Assembly (NCBI RefSeq): GCF_004328625.1
Contig: NZ_CP032229.1
Location: forward strand, 1,116,001-1,180,000
Direction of reading: 5' to 3'
DNA from: Streptomyces seoulensis
Lineage (GTDB): Bacteria; Actinomycetota; Actinomycetes; Streptomycetales; Streptomycetaceae
Length of the DNA stretch: 64,000 nt
Numbering within the stretch: the first letter of the stretch is position 1; every line of letters begins with the position of its first letter. Both the position numbers and the translations under genes were made by a program. Below the pieces are notes generated by a model. The model worked only from the letters and a program-made list of their open reading frames with translations. It searched no databases and had not been told where the DNA came from. Positions 41,603 through 50,563 of this stretch are shown here, one piece after another.

Positions 41603-43138
41603 ATGACTCTCTTCGCCAGAAGCGGCACGGCACGCAAGGGCCTGGTCCCGCTCATCTGCGGCGCGCTGGCCGCCGGTGGGCTCGCGGCCGCCGGTGTCGC
41701 CACGCTGGAGCCGGGGGCGGCCTCCGCCTCCTCCCACCGGGAGGCCCCGCTGATCTCGGGCACCCCGCAGTACGACAACACCGATCTGTACGCGTTCGTC
41801 AGCCCCGACAAGCCGGACACGACGACGATCGTGGCCGACTGGATACCGTTCGAGGAACCGGCGGGCGGCCCCAACTTCTACACCTTCGCCGACGACGCGC
41901 AGTACGACCTGCACATAGACAGCGACGGCGACGCCCAGGACGACCTGCTCTTCCGCTACACCTTCAAGACGAGGACGAGGAACGGGAAGACGTTCCTGTA
42001 CAACACCGGCCCGGTCACCAGCCTGGACGACCCGGACCTCAACATCACCCAGACCTACGACCTCGAACTGGTCCGCATGAAGGGCGGCCACGCGATGTCC
42101 CGGACGAAGGTGGCGGACGACGTGCCGGTGGCGCCGTCCAACGTGGGCAAGGCGTCCATGCCGGACTACGGCAAGCTGCGTTCGCAGGCGGTGTACAGGA
42201 CAGCGGGCGGCGCGGCGACCTTCGCGGGACAGGCGGACGACCCGTTCTTCCTGGACCTGCGCGTCTTCGACCTGCTGTACGGCGGCAACCTCAGCGAGGT
42301 CGGCCGGGACACCCTCAAGGGCTACAACGTCAACACGATCGCCCTCCAGGTCCCCAACGACCTGATCCGGCAGTCGGCCGGCCAGCCGGTCGTCGGCATC
42401 TGGTCCACCACCCAGCGCCGCAACGCCCAGGGCTACTACAGCCAGGTCTCCCGCCTCGGCAACCCGCTGGTCAACGAGGTGGTCAACCCGCAGGCGGACA
42501 AGGACCGCTTCAACGCCTCGCAGCCCTCGCACGACGCCCAGTTCCTGAAGAACGTCACCAACCCCGAGCTGCCCAAGCTCATCCAGGGCATCTACAAGAT
42601 CGACGCCCCGGCCGAGCCGCGCGACGACCTGGTGGACGTCTTCCTCAAGGGCGTCAAGGGCCTCAACCAGCCCCCGAACGTGCGCCCTTCGGAGCAGCTC
42701 CGGCTGAACACCTCGATCAGGCCGACGATGCACCCCAAGCGGCTCGGCGTACTGGACGGCGACAACGCGGGCTTCCCCAACGGGCGCCGGCTCACCGACG
42801 ACGTGGTCGACGAGGCCCTCCAGGTCGTCGAGGGCGAACTCCTGGGCGCCAAGAACGACTTGGGTGACGCGGTGGACGCCAACGACAAGAAGTTCGAGAA
42901 GTCCTTCCCCTACGTCGCCCAGCCCACGGCGGGTTCGCGGGGCGCGCTGGCCAAGGGCACGACCGCGGGCGCCGACGTCAAGAGCCAGCTCGGCGACGCG
43001 CTGAGCCCGGCCTCGGCGGCGGGCGGCACCAGCGACACGGTGCTGATCGCCGGCTCGGCGGCGGCGGGCGCGGCCGCAATCCTGCTGCTGGGCACGGTCG
43101 TCGGCTGGTGGCGGCGCCGGATGCGCCGCGCCTACTGA
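41603..43138 (+). CDS. secreted, membrane-anchored DUF4331 protein
   Basis: 511 residues. Signal peptide about 1-43. The DUF4331 domain begins SSHREAPLISGTPQYDNTDLYAFVSPD and runs to about residue 430. It ends with a membrane helix (TVLIAGSAAAGAAAILLLGTVVGWW) and basic tail RRRMRRAY, so the protein is held outside the membrane. DUF4331 has no known activity; the SSHREAP start is conserved. ATG 41603 follows GAGGA. First gene of a three-gene set with TPR and NicO proteins. Confidence 0.9.
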   Translation: MTLFARSGTARKGLVPLICGALAAGGLAAAGVATLEPGAASASSHREAPLISGTPQYDNTDLYAFVSPDKPDTTTIVADWIPFEEPAGGPNFYTFADDAQYDLHIDSDGDAQDDLLFRYTFKTRTRNGKTFLYNTGPVTSLDDPDLNITQTYDLELVRMKGGHAMSRTKVADDVPVAPSNVGKASMPDYGKLRSQAVYRTAGGAATFAGQADDPFFLDLRVFDLLYGGNLSEVGRDTLKGYNVNTIALQVPNDLIRQSAGQPVVGIWSTTQRRNAQGYYSQVSRLGNPLVNEVVNPQADKDRFNASQPSHDAQFLKNVTNPELPKLIQGIYKIDAPAEPRDDLVDVFLKGVKGLNQPPNVRPSEQLRLNTSIRPTMHPKRLGVLDGDNAGFPNGRRLTDDVVDEALQVVEGELLGAKNDLGDAVDANDKKFEKSFPYVAQPTAGSRGALAKGTTAGADVKSQLGDALSPASAAGGTSDTVLIAGSAAAGAAAILLLGTVVGWWRRRMRRAY

Positions 43139-43152
43139 ACCACCCCTTGAGC

Positions 43153-43199
43153 GACCGGCACGGCCCGTACCCCTTCCCCCACGGCGGGCCGCGCCGGTC
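43153..43199 (+). terminator. hairpin after the DUF4331 gene
   Basis: GACCGGC-A-CGGCCCG (43153-43167) pairs with CGGGCCG-C-GCCGGTC (43185-43199), a 14-bp stem with one mismatch, followed by TTTCCCC. It may reduce read-through into the TPR-NicO genes. Confidence 0.65.
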
Positions 43200-43235
43200 T
43201 TTCCCCACCACCACCAGGCGAACCAGGAGAGGGCG

Positions 43236-44621
43236 ATGGGCCCGCGTACGAGTAGTGACGAGCAGACCGGCGGCACGCCGGACGGTCGTGTTCAGGGGCG
43301 CCGACGGACGGCGTGGCGGGTGGCTTCCGCGACCCTGCTGGCCGTCGCACTGACCGGCGGCGCGGTCGCCTTCGGGGCCGCGCGGGACGGCGGGCGGCCG
43401 GCTCCGGCCGCCGCCTCGGCCGCCCTGGACCCCGGCGCGCTGGCGGGCGCCGACCCGGACGCGGCCGTCGCCGCGCTCCAGACCCAGCTGAAGGCGCAGC
43501 CCAAGGACCACGACGGCTGGGCCACCCTCGGCCTCGCCTATGTGGAGCAGGCCCGCACCAAGGGCGATCCGGCCCGGTACCCGCAGGCGCAGGCGGCCCT
43601 GAAGCGCTCCCTCGCGCTCGCCCCAGGCAACGACAGGGCGGTGGCCGGACAGGCCGCCCTCGCCGCGGCCCGCCACGACTTCGCCGGCGCCCTCGCCGGC
43701 GCGGACCGCGCCCTGAAGCACAACCCCTACGACGAACGCGCCCTGTGCTCCCGCATCGACGCCCTGGTCGAACTCGGCCGGTACGCCGAGGCGGCCCGCG
43801 CCGCCGACACCGCCGACGCCCGCAGGCCCGGCATCCCCGTCTTCACCCGGTACGCCTACGTGCACGAGCTGCGCGGCGACGTCACCACGGCCCGGCGCGT
43901 CCTCCAGCAGGCGCTCACCGGCGCGACCTCCCCCGGCGACATCGCCTACGTGGCCGCCCAGCTCGGCCAACTCGCATGGAACCAGGGCGACTACAAGAGA
44001 GCGCTCACCCAGTACGCCCGCGCCCTGGCCGCCGACGACACCTACCTCCCCGCGCTGGAGGGCCGGGCCCGCGCCCGGGCGGCGAGCGGACAGCAGGCCG
44101 CCGCGATCAAGGGACTTGAGGCGGTCGTCGCCCGCGCCCCGCTGCCCACCTCGCTGGTGGCGCTCGGGGAGCTGTACGAGGCGCGCGGCGGTGCCGGTGA
44201 CCGGGAGAGGGCGCGCGAGCAGTACACGCTGGTCCAGGCGTGGATCGCGCTGGCCCGCGCCAACGGGGTCGACGCCGACCTCGACACCGCGCTGGCCGCC
44301 GCCGACCACGGCGACAAGGCGGCCGCCCTGCGCGCCGCCCGCGCCGAGTGGGCCCGCCGGCACACCGTCCACACGGCGGACGCCCTCGCCTGGGCGCTGC
44401 ACGTCAACGGCCACGACACGGAGGCCCTCGCGCACGCCCGGGAGGCCACCGCCACCGGCTACCGCAACGCGTCCTTCCTCTACCACCGGGGCGTCGTCGA
44501 ACTCGCCACCGGCCACGCGAAGGAGGGCCGCGCCTCACTGGCGGCGGCGCTGAGGCTGAACCCCGGCTTCTCCCCGCTCGGTGCCGCGGACGCCCGCAAG
44601 GCGCTGGAGGGGGCCGAGTGA
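43236..44621 (+). CDS. membrane-anchored TPR protein
   Basis: 461 residues. A short cytoplasmic basic region, one membrane helix (about 28-48: VASATLLAVALTGGAVAFG) and then eight or more tetratricopeptide-like repeats (for example DHDGWATLGLAYVEQARTKG and QLGQLAWNQGDYKRALTQYARALAADDTYLPALEG) outside the membrane. A scaffold role for DUF4331 or NicO proteins is likely from position. ATG 43236 follows AGGAGAGGGCG. Its stop overlaps the NicO GTG. Confidence 0.85.
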   Translation: MGPRTSSDEQTGGTPDGRVQGRRRTAWRVASATLLAVALTGGAVAFGAARDGGRPAPAAASAALDPGALAGADPDAAVAALQTQLKAQPKDHDGWATLGLAYVEQARTKGDPARYPQAQAALKRSLALAPGNDRAVAGQAALAAARHDFAGALAGADRALKHNPYDERALCSRIDALVELGRYAEAARAADTADARRPGIPVFTRYAYVHELRGDVTTARRVLQQALTGATSPGDIAYVAAQLGQLAWNQGDYKRALTQYARALAADDTYLPALEGRARARAASGQQAAAIKGLEAVVARAPLPTSLVALGELYEARGGAGDRERAREQYTLVQAWIALARANGVDADLDTALAAADHGDKAAALRAARAEWARRHTVHTADALAWALHVNGHDTEALAHAREATATGYRNASFLYHRGVVELATGHAKEGRASLAAALRLNPGFSPLGAADARKALEGAE

Positions 44622-46207
44622 GGCTCCGCCGTCCCCTCGCCGTCCTCGCGGGCGCCTGCGCCGTACTGCTCGGCTCCGCCTCGGCGGCGGACGCGCATCC
44701 CCTGGGCAACTTCACCGTCAACCGGTACGACGGCCTGGTCGCCGCTCCCGGCGCCCTCCGCGTCACCCATGTCGAGGACCTCGCGGAGATCCCGGCGACC
44801 CAGGCCAAGCCGGAGCTGGAACGGCTCGGCACCGCCCGGTGGGCCTCGTCGCGCTGTGCCGAGGCGGCGCGGGGCAGCGAGGTCACGGTGGGCGGGCGCC
44901 GGGTCGCGGTCACGGTGTCGGCCGCGCGGGCCGAGCTGCGGCCGGGGCAGGCGGGGCTGGACACCCTGCGGCTGGAGTGCGCGGAGTCGGCCCCCCTGCC
45001 CGAGGGTGCGACGGTGAGCGTCGGGTTCCGCAGCGCCGGGGTGTCCTCCGGGCCGGGGTGGCGGGAGATCACGGCACGGGGTGACCGGATGACGCTGAGC
45101 CGGTCCGACGTGCCGCGCGAGTCGGTCTCGCGTGAACTCACCACCTATCCGGCCGGCTTGCTCTCCTCCCCCGCCGACACCTCCACCGCCCGGCTCACGC
45201 TCCGGCCCGGCGGGGCGGCCCTCTCCCCGGAACGGGACGCGCCCGGCGCCTCGGTGCTGCCGCGCGGCGCCGACCGCTGGACCCAGGCGCTCAACGATCT
45301 GGTCGCCCGGCGTGACCTCACCCTCGGCTTCGCCACGCTCGCCCTGCTCATCGCGGTCGGGCTGGGCGCGGCCCACGCGCTGGCACCGGGACACGGCAAG
45401 ACGCTGATGGCCGCCGCCGCTGCCGCCCGGGGCGGACGGGCCCGGCTGCGGGACGTGCTCCCGCTGGCCGCCTCGGTCACCGTCACCCACACCCTCGGGG
45501 TGGTCGCGCTGGGGCTCCTGGTGACGGCCGGCTCCGCCGCGACCCCCTCGGTGGTGGCGTGGCTGGGGGTGGCGAGCGGGGCGCTGGTGCTCGGGGCGGG
45601 GGTGAGCCTCGTACGGCGGGCTTGGCGGGGACGGGGGGTTCAGGTCGCGCACACCCGTGAACCGGTGCCGGTGCCGGCCGCCGGGGTGGAGGGGCGGGCG
45701 TTGGCGCTGGTGGGCGGGGGTGATGGTGGGGAGGCACATGTGGGTGCGCACCACGGCGCGGGGCCACATGTGCCCAACCACCACCCGCACCCCCACCCCC
45801 ACCCCCACACCCACCCCCACACCCACACCCACGGTGGCCACACCCACACCCACCCCACAGCCCCCACCCTCAAAGGCACCCTCCTCCTCGGCTTCGCGGG
45901 CGGCCTCGTGCCCAGCCCCTCCGCCGTGGTCGTCCTGGTGGGTGCCGCCGCCCTCGGCCAGGCATGGTTCGGCCTGCTCCTGGTCGTGGCGTACGGCGCC
46001 GGCCTCGCCCTGACCCTCACCGCCGCCGGCTTCGCCGTGGTCCGCCTCGGCTCGGTCACCGGCCGCCTCCTGGACCGGAACCCGGCCCGCCGTGCCCACC
46101 CCCTCGCCGCCCTGATCCGCCGCGCGGTCCCGCTGGCCTCCGCGCTGGCCGTGCTGGTGCTGGGCGCCGGATTGATGCTCAAGGGGGTCGCAAGCGCTCT
46201 CGGCTGA
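44618..46207 (+). CDS. NicO/RcnA-like nickel-cobalt transporter with His-rich loop
   Basis: 529 residues. A signal-like N-terminus and an extracellular domain of about 200 residues (ending about 230) precede six or so membrane helices. The NicO motif AAHALAPGHGKTLMAA lies in the first, and GFAGGLVPSPSAVVVLVGA in a later one. A cytoplasmic or exposed loop contains HHPHPHPHPHTHPHTHTH, a metal-binding polyhistidine. RcnA relatives export Ni/Co; others import them. The GTG overlaps the TPR stop (GTGA), with GGAGG upstream. The long N-terminal extracytoplasmic domain is unusual for E. coli-type RcnA but known in actinobacteria. Confidence 0.85.
   Translation: MRLRRPLAVLAGACAVLLGSASAADAHPLGNFTVNRYDGLVAAPGALRVTHVEDLAEIPATQAKPELERLGTARWASSRCAEAARGSEVTVGGRRVAVTVSAARAELRPGQAGLDTLRLECAESAPLPEGATVSVGFRSAGVSSGPGWREITARGDRMTLSRSDVPRESVSRELTTYPAGLLSSPADTSTARLTLRPGGAALSPERDAPGASVLPRGADRWTQALNDLVARRDLTLGFATLALLIAVGLGAAHALAPGHGKTLMAAAAAARGGRARLRDVLPLAASVTVTHTLGVVALGLLVTAGSAATPSVVAWLGVASGALVLGAGVSLVRRAWRGRGVQVAHTREPVPVPAAGVEGRALALVGGGDGGEAHVGAHHGAGPHVPNHHPHPHPHPHTHPHTHTHGGHTHTHPTAPTLKGTLLLGFAGGLVPSPSAVVVLVGAAALGQAWFGLLLVVAYGAGLALTLTAAGFAVVRLGSVTGRLLDRNPARRAHPLAALIRRAVPLASALAVLVLGAGLMLKGVASALG
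45778..45860 (+). repeat. CACCCC-type tandem repeat encoding a polyhistidine loop
   Basis: About 80 bp of irregular CACCCN hexamers encode alternating His-Pro and His-Thr in the NicO transporter. Low-complexity DNA of this kind varies readily in length. Confidence 0.8.
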
Positions 46208-46252
46208 GCTAGGTTGTTCAGGATTCGCGCGACGTGCCATGGGGGGAAGCCC

Positions 46253-47794
46253 GTGTCAGAACAGCCGGGACGCGATCGGTTGATCGCCGGCCGTTACCGT
46301 CTGCTGTCCCCGCTGGGCGAGGGCGGCATGGGCACCGTGTGGCGCGCCCACGACGAGGTGCTCCAGCGCGAGGTGGCCGTCAAGGAGGTACGCGCCCCGG
46401 CCGGGCTGCCCGCCGGGGACGTGGAGCGGATGTACGCCCGCCTGGAGCGCGAGGCGTGGGCGGCGGCTCGGGTCGCCCACCCCAACGTGGTCACGGTGTA
46501 CGACGTGGCGATGGAGGGCGGCCGCCCCTGGATCGTCATGGAGCTGGTGCGCGGCCGCTCGCTCGCCGACATCCTGGAGACCACCGGCCCGCTGTCCGTG
46601 ACGGAGACCGCCCGCGTCAGCGCCGAGGTGCTGGACGCGCTGCGCGCCGCGCACGACGTCGGCGTACTGCACCGGGACGTGAAGCCGGCCAATGTGCTGC
46701 TGTCCGACGACGGCCGGGTGGTGCTGACCGACTTCGGTATCGCCTCGGTCGAGGGCAGCTCTGCGCTGACCATGGCCGGAGAGGTCATCGGCTCGCCCGA
46801 ATTCCTGTCCCCGGAGCGGGCGTTGGGCCGTACCCCGGGCCCCGGGTCGGACCTGTGGTCGCTGGGCGTGCTGCTGTACGCGGCGGTGGAGGGCGGCTCC
46901 CCGTTCCGGCACGACACCCCGCTGGCCACCCTGCGCGCCGTGGTGGACGAGCCCCTGCCGCCCCCGCGCCTGGCGGGCCCGCTCACCCCGGTCATCGAGG
47001 GCCTGCTCCGCAAGGACCCCGAGGAACGGCTGCCCGCCGAGCAGGCCGCCCGTGACCTGCGGCTGATCGCGGCCGGGGGCGCGCCCACGACCCGTGTGGC
47101 CTACGTACCGCCACCCCCGCCGACCGTGCCGCTGCCGGAGGGCGAGCCCGACCCGGGGCCACCGGTGCGCGAACGCCGGGCCGGTGTCGTCCTGGTGATC
47201 GGCGTGCTCGCCCTGGTCCTGGCGCTGGCCGGGCTGACGTACACCCTGCTGCACCGGGACGACGGCGACCGGAACGAGGGCGGGAGCACGCCGAGCGCGA
47301 CAGTGACGAAGACCGGTGAGCCCCGCTCCCCCACGCCGACCAGCCACGAGCCGTCGCCGTCGACCTCCAAGAGCAGCGCGCCGCCGAGCAGCAGCGAGCC
47401 CGCGCAGTCGGTACGGGTGGCGCTGAGCGGTGAGCACACGCGGTACGAGGGGAGTTGTCCGCCGCCGGAGGCCGAGTCGCCGGTGTTCACCGCGACGTTC
47501 ACCGTGGGGCGGCTGCCCGCCGAGGTGCGGTACCGGTGGAAGCTGAGGCATGGCTCGTTCGAGGGCCGGGAGTGGCGCACGCTGTCCTTCCCCGAGGGCG
47601 GGGAGCGGACGCGGCAGGCGCGGGTGACCGTGCGGACGAACGACGAGGACGGCGCGTCGGAGAACGCGATCAGCGTCGAGGTGCGCGAGCCGGAGCGGGC
47701 CACGTCCGACGAGGTGCCGTTCACCGTGACGTGTGACAAGACGACGGAGACCCCGTCGGACGGGGCCTCCGCTTCATCCTCTGGCACACCGTGA
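46253..47794 (+). CDS. transmembrane Ser/Thr protein kinase (PASTA-less)
   Basis: 513 residues. Kinase domain about 15-275: glycine loop GEGGMGTVW, Lys44 (AVKEV), HRDVKPANVLL with Asp142, DFG at 160-162, and SPE-type APE motif. A Pro-rich juxtamembrane segment, one membrane helix (311-333), a Ser/Thr/Pro linker and a C-terminal extracellular domain of about 110 residues rich in beta strands follow. That sensor domain is not PASTA and is not recognised. GTG 46253 follows GGGGGGAAG. The ligand and targets are unknown; it is monocistronic by position. Confidence 0.93.
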   Translation: MSEQPGRDRLIAGRYRLLSPLGEGGMGTVWRAHDEVLQREVAVKEVRAPAGLPAGDVERMYARLEREAWAAARVAHPNVVTVYDVAMEGGRPWIVMELVRGRSLADILETTGPLSVTETARVSAEVLDALRAAHDVGVLHRDVKPANVLLSDDGRVVLTDFGIASVEGSSALTMAGEVIGSPEFLSPERALGRTPGPGSDLWSLGVLLYAAVEGGSPFRHDTPLATLRAVVDEPLPPPRLAGPLTPVIEGLLRKDPEERLPAEQAARDLRLIAAGGAPTTRVAYVPPPPPTVPLPEGEPDPGPPVRERRAGVVLVIGVLALVLALAGLTYTLLHRDDGDRNEGGSTPSATVTKTGEPRSPTPTSHEPSPSTSKSSAPPSSSEPAQSVRVALSGEHTRYEGSCPPPEAESPVFTATFTVGRLPAEVRYRWKLRHGSFEGREWRTLSFPEGGERTRQARVTVRTNDEDGASENAISVEVREPERATSDEVPFTVTCDKTTETPSDGASASSSGTP

Positions 47795-47863
47795 TATTTC
47801 GTTCGTCCGAGTGAGTCCCGCACGGCTCACATTGACGGGGTCACCCTGGTGGACGGTGGGGGG

Positions 47864-48658
47864 TCAGGCCGCGTTGGTGAGCACGGGGAGATAGCCGCCG
47901 GACTGTCCGGCCGCCGTCGGGTGGTACGACTCGCCGATGTTGGTCCAGTTGACGCTGTGCAGCCAGGAGTTGCTGGAGCAGATCTCATGGCCGGTGAAGG
48001 TGGTCCGGACGTCGCCGAAGACGAAGCCGTGGGCCTGGGCGCGCTTCTGGATGGCGCTGTCCATGTAGTCGGAGGCGCTGTTGATCGCGGAGCGCTTGGT
48101 CTCGGAGAGGCCGAGGCAGCTCTGGCCGAGCAGGTAGAAGCGCGGGTAGCCGATGACGACCACGCGGGCGGAGGGGGACTTGGCGCTGATCGCGTTGTAC
48201 ACGGCGTCGAGCTTGCCGGGCAGGGTGGAGTCGACGTAGGCGCGGGCGGTGTTGATCCGGGACAGACAGGTGCTGTCGGAGGAGATGACACAGGTGGTCA
48301 TGACGTCGGCGAAGCCGGCGTCATTGCCGCCGATGGTGATGGACACCAGGCCGGTGGAGGAGTTGAGCGAGCCCAGCTGGTTCGCCAGGACGTCGTCCGT
48401 GGTGGCGCCCGAACAGGCGTTGAAGGCGAACGAGGACGGGCCGTGCGCGGCGTTCCAGAGGTAGGGGTACGCCTTGGTACTGCGGTCGCAGTCGCCGCTG
48501 GAGCTGATGTAACTGCCTGAGCCGACCCCGGAGGAGTAGGAGTCGCCGAGCGCCACATAGCCGCCGGTGGCGGCCTGCGACGATCCGGCACCGGCGAGGG
48601 TGAAGCCGGTGGCGAGGAGGAGTGAAGCCACGTATGCCGCAATTCGGGTACGTCTCAT
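47864..48658 (-). CDS. secreted GDSL/SGNH lipase-esterase
   Basis: 264 residues. Signal peptide about 1-30, then SGNH blocks: ALGDSYSSG (Ser40), the Gly of block II in FNACSGAT, IGGND (Asn112) and ESYHPT (His246). Six cysteines in the mature part match the three disulfides of the Streptomyces rimosus lipase type. It should hydrolyse esters or lipids outside the cell. ATG 48658 has GGGAGG five bases upstream. Confidence 0.93.
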   Translation of the reverse strand: MRRTRIAAYVASLLLATGFTLAGAGSSQAATGGYVALGDSYSSGVGSGSYISSSGDCDRSTKAYPYLWNAAHGPSSFAFNACSGATTDDVLANQLGSLNSSTGLVSITIGGNDAGFADVMTTCVISSDSTCLSRINTARAYVDSTLPGKLDAVYNAISAKSPSARVVVIGYPRFYLLGQSCLGLSETKRSAINSASDYMDSAIQKRAQAHGFVFGDVRTTFTGHEICSSNSWLHSVNWTNIGESYHPTAAGQSGGYLPVLTNAA

Positions 48659-48921
48659 GGAACCTCCCTTTAGCAGGATCTCTGCCACAACTTTGGTACC
48701 AGCTACGCGCGTTGACGGGAAGTGTTCATGCCAAAACAATTTCGGGTCTCAACCATGATCGGCCGATTGAACTGACGCCTCGCCACATAGCACAAGCCAC
48801 AGGCGGGTTCATGGACAATCCCCCGGAAGGGTCACGGAGACAGAGGTCGTCTTGACGCCCTCGGAGCGGCTGCGCCACATTGAAGCCCGGCATCCGGCGC
48901 GTCGGGGGGCAAAGTCGGCCC

Positions 48922-49392
48922 ATGCGGTCCTCAACTGGCAACAGATCCACGGCAGATGGCTTTACAGCGGGTGAAGGTGGGCGGCGGGCAGGTCCGGGGA
49001 GGGACCTGTCGGCACTGCTCGCCGGAGCCGCGACCGGCATCGCCGCGTGCGGCGCGCTGCTCGCGCTCATCGGCTCCGGCTCACCGCTGCGCGGCCCGTG
49101 CGCGCTGTTCTTCCTGCTCGCCGCACCCGCCCTGGCCATCGCCGTGGCACTGCGCGGTCTCGACCCCTTCGGCCGGCTGATCGCCGCGCTCGCGGGGGCG
49201 GTGGCGCTCGACATGCTGGTCGCCCAGGCCATGTTGACCGTGCACCGCTGGTCGGTGACCGGCGGGATCGTCGCCGTGACCGCACTCAGCCTGCTGATCC
49301 TTGCGGCCGGCCGGGTACGGCAGCGACCGGGCGCACGGGAGGGGAGCAAAACAGGCCAAAGTTTCGTAACGGCCAAACCAACTGATTCGTGA
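48922..49392 (+). CDS. small membrane protein of unknown function
   Basis: 156 residues with about four hydrophobic helices (LLAGAATGIAACGALLALIG, ALFFLLAAPALAIAVAL, AALAGAVALDMLVAQAML, GGIVAVTALSLLILAAG). It lies upstream of and in the same direction as the polysaccharide cluster, but 352 bp separate them, so it may or may not belong. The start is uncertain: ATG 48922 or ATG 48880. No family recognised. Confidence 0.6.
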   Translation: MRSSTGNRSTADGFTAGEGGRRAGPGRDLSALLAGAATGIAACGALLALIGSGSPLRGPCALFFLLAAPALAIAVALRGLDPFGRLIAALAGAVALDMLVAQAMLTVHRWSVTGGIVAVTALSLLILAAGRVRQRPGAREGSKTGQSFVTAKPTDS

Positions 49393-49744
49393 GACCACGT
49401 CCAGGTCTTGCGATTCTGCTTCTATCGTCAATACCGTCGTACATCTCACCCGCATCGGTCCGTCGCCCACGGTTCAGGGGAGGGCTCGGAGCCGTGACGC
49501 ACCGGGGTGAGGCGCGGTAGGGGGGTGCCGCGCTCGGTGACCGCACCAGGTGACCGGGCCGTGCCGCGCGACCGGAGGTCCTTGCACGCTCGGGGGCCCG
49601 GTCAGCTTTGCCAGCTCGTCCTTTTCCGGCCCGGAGCGCGATTCGCCGTGCCGCGGGCCAGGACGAGAACCCCCCTTTCGAACCGGACACACAGCCGGGC
49701 CGCCCGAGGGGCGGGCGGTCCACCGGACGAGAGGGACCACAGTC
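49393..49744. other. 352-bp gap before the polysaccharide cluster
   Basis: No convincing gene. The frame of the following glycosyltransferase is open back to 49550, but that extension (MTGPCRATGGPC...) is Pro/Arg-rich and non-conserved. The relatively AT-rich stretch around 49405-49445 is the best place for the cluster promoter. I could not fix its -10 and -35 elements. Confidence 0.5.
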
Positions 49745-50563
49745 ATGAGTTCTGTTCTGCGCACGCCGGGTCCGGACCGCGAACCGCTGCTCGCGGCCCA
49801 CTACCGGCCCATCTCCTCGCACCTGGCGATCACTCCGCCGGTGAGCGTGGTGATCCCCGCCATGAACGAGGCGGAGAACCTGCCGTACGTGTTCAAGACA
49901 CTGCCGGACTGGATTCACGAGGTGGTCCTGGTCGACGGCGACTCCATCGACGACACCGTGGACGTGGCCCGTTCGCTGTGGCCGGACGTGAAGGTGGTCG
50001 CCCAGCGCGGCAAGGGCAAGGGGGACGCCCTGATCAGCGGGTTCGAGGCGGCTTCCGGCGACATCATCGTGATGGTCGACGCGGACGGCTCGGCCGACGG
50101 CAACGAGATCGTCTCCTACGTCTCCGCGCTGGTCTCCGGCGCCGACTTCGCCAAGGGCTCCCGGTTCGCCAACGGTGGCGGCACCGACGACATGACCCTG
50201 ATCCGCAAGCTGGGCAACTGGGCGCTGTGCACGGTCGTCAACCGCAAGTTCGGCGCCCGCTACACCGACCTGTGCTACGGCTACAACGCCTTCTGGCGGC
50301 ACTGCCTGGACAAGATCGACCTGGACTGCACCGGCTTCGAGGTCGAGACGCTGATGAACATCAGAGTGGTCAAGGCCGGGCTGAAGGTGCAGGAGATCCC
50401 CAGCCACGAGTACCTCCGTATCCACGGCACCAGCAATCTACGGGCGGTGCGGGACGGGCTGCGGGTGCTCAGAGTGATCCTCCAGGAGCGTTCCAACCGC
50501 CGTGCGCTGCGCCGGGGACGCCGCTCGCCGCTGGCCGACTCCCGGCGGGGAGCGGCGTCTTGA
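49745..50563 (+). CDS. GT2 family glycosyltransferase, dolichyl-phosphate mannose synthase-like
   Basis: 272 residues. A GT-A fold with VSVVIPAMNEAENLPYVFK, the acidic pair in VDGDSIDDT, and DADGSADG; the acceptor region LCYGYNAFWRHCLD is like that of polyprenyl-phosphate glycosyltransferases. No membrane helix. It probably moves a sugar from a nucleotide donor to a lipid carrier or growing glycan. ATG 49745 follows GAGAGGGACC. Its stop overlaps the TTG of the next gene. Confidence 0.9.
   Translation: MSSVLRTPGPDREPLLAAHYRPISSHLAITPPVSVVIPAMNEAENLPYVFKTLPDWIHEVVLVDGDSIDDTVDVARSLWPDVKVVAQRGKGKGDALISGFEAASGDIIVMVDADGSADGNEIVSYVSALVSGADFAKGSRFANGGGTDDMTLIRKLGNWALCTVVNRKFGARYTDLCYGYNAFWRHCLDKIDLDCTGFEVETLMNIRVVKAGLKVQEIPSHEYLRIHGTSNLRAVRDGLRVLRVILQERSNRRALRRGRRSPLADSRRGAAS

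Noticed and set aside
45778..45860. CRISPR-like array
   Set aside because: Short hexamer repeats without spacers, in frame within the NicO gene and encoding polyhistidine.
49550..49744. N-terminal extension of the first GT2 gene
   Set aside because: The 65 extra codons are Pro/Arg-rich and unrelated to the GT2 fold; ATG 49745 has a ribosome site.
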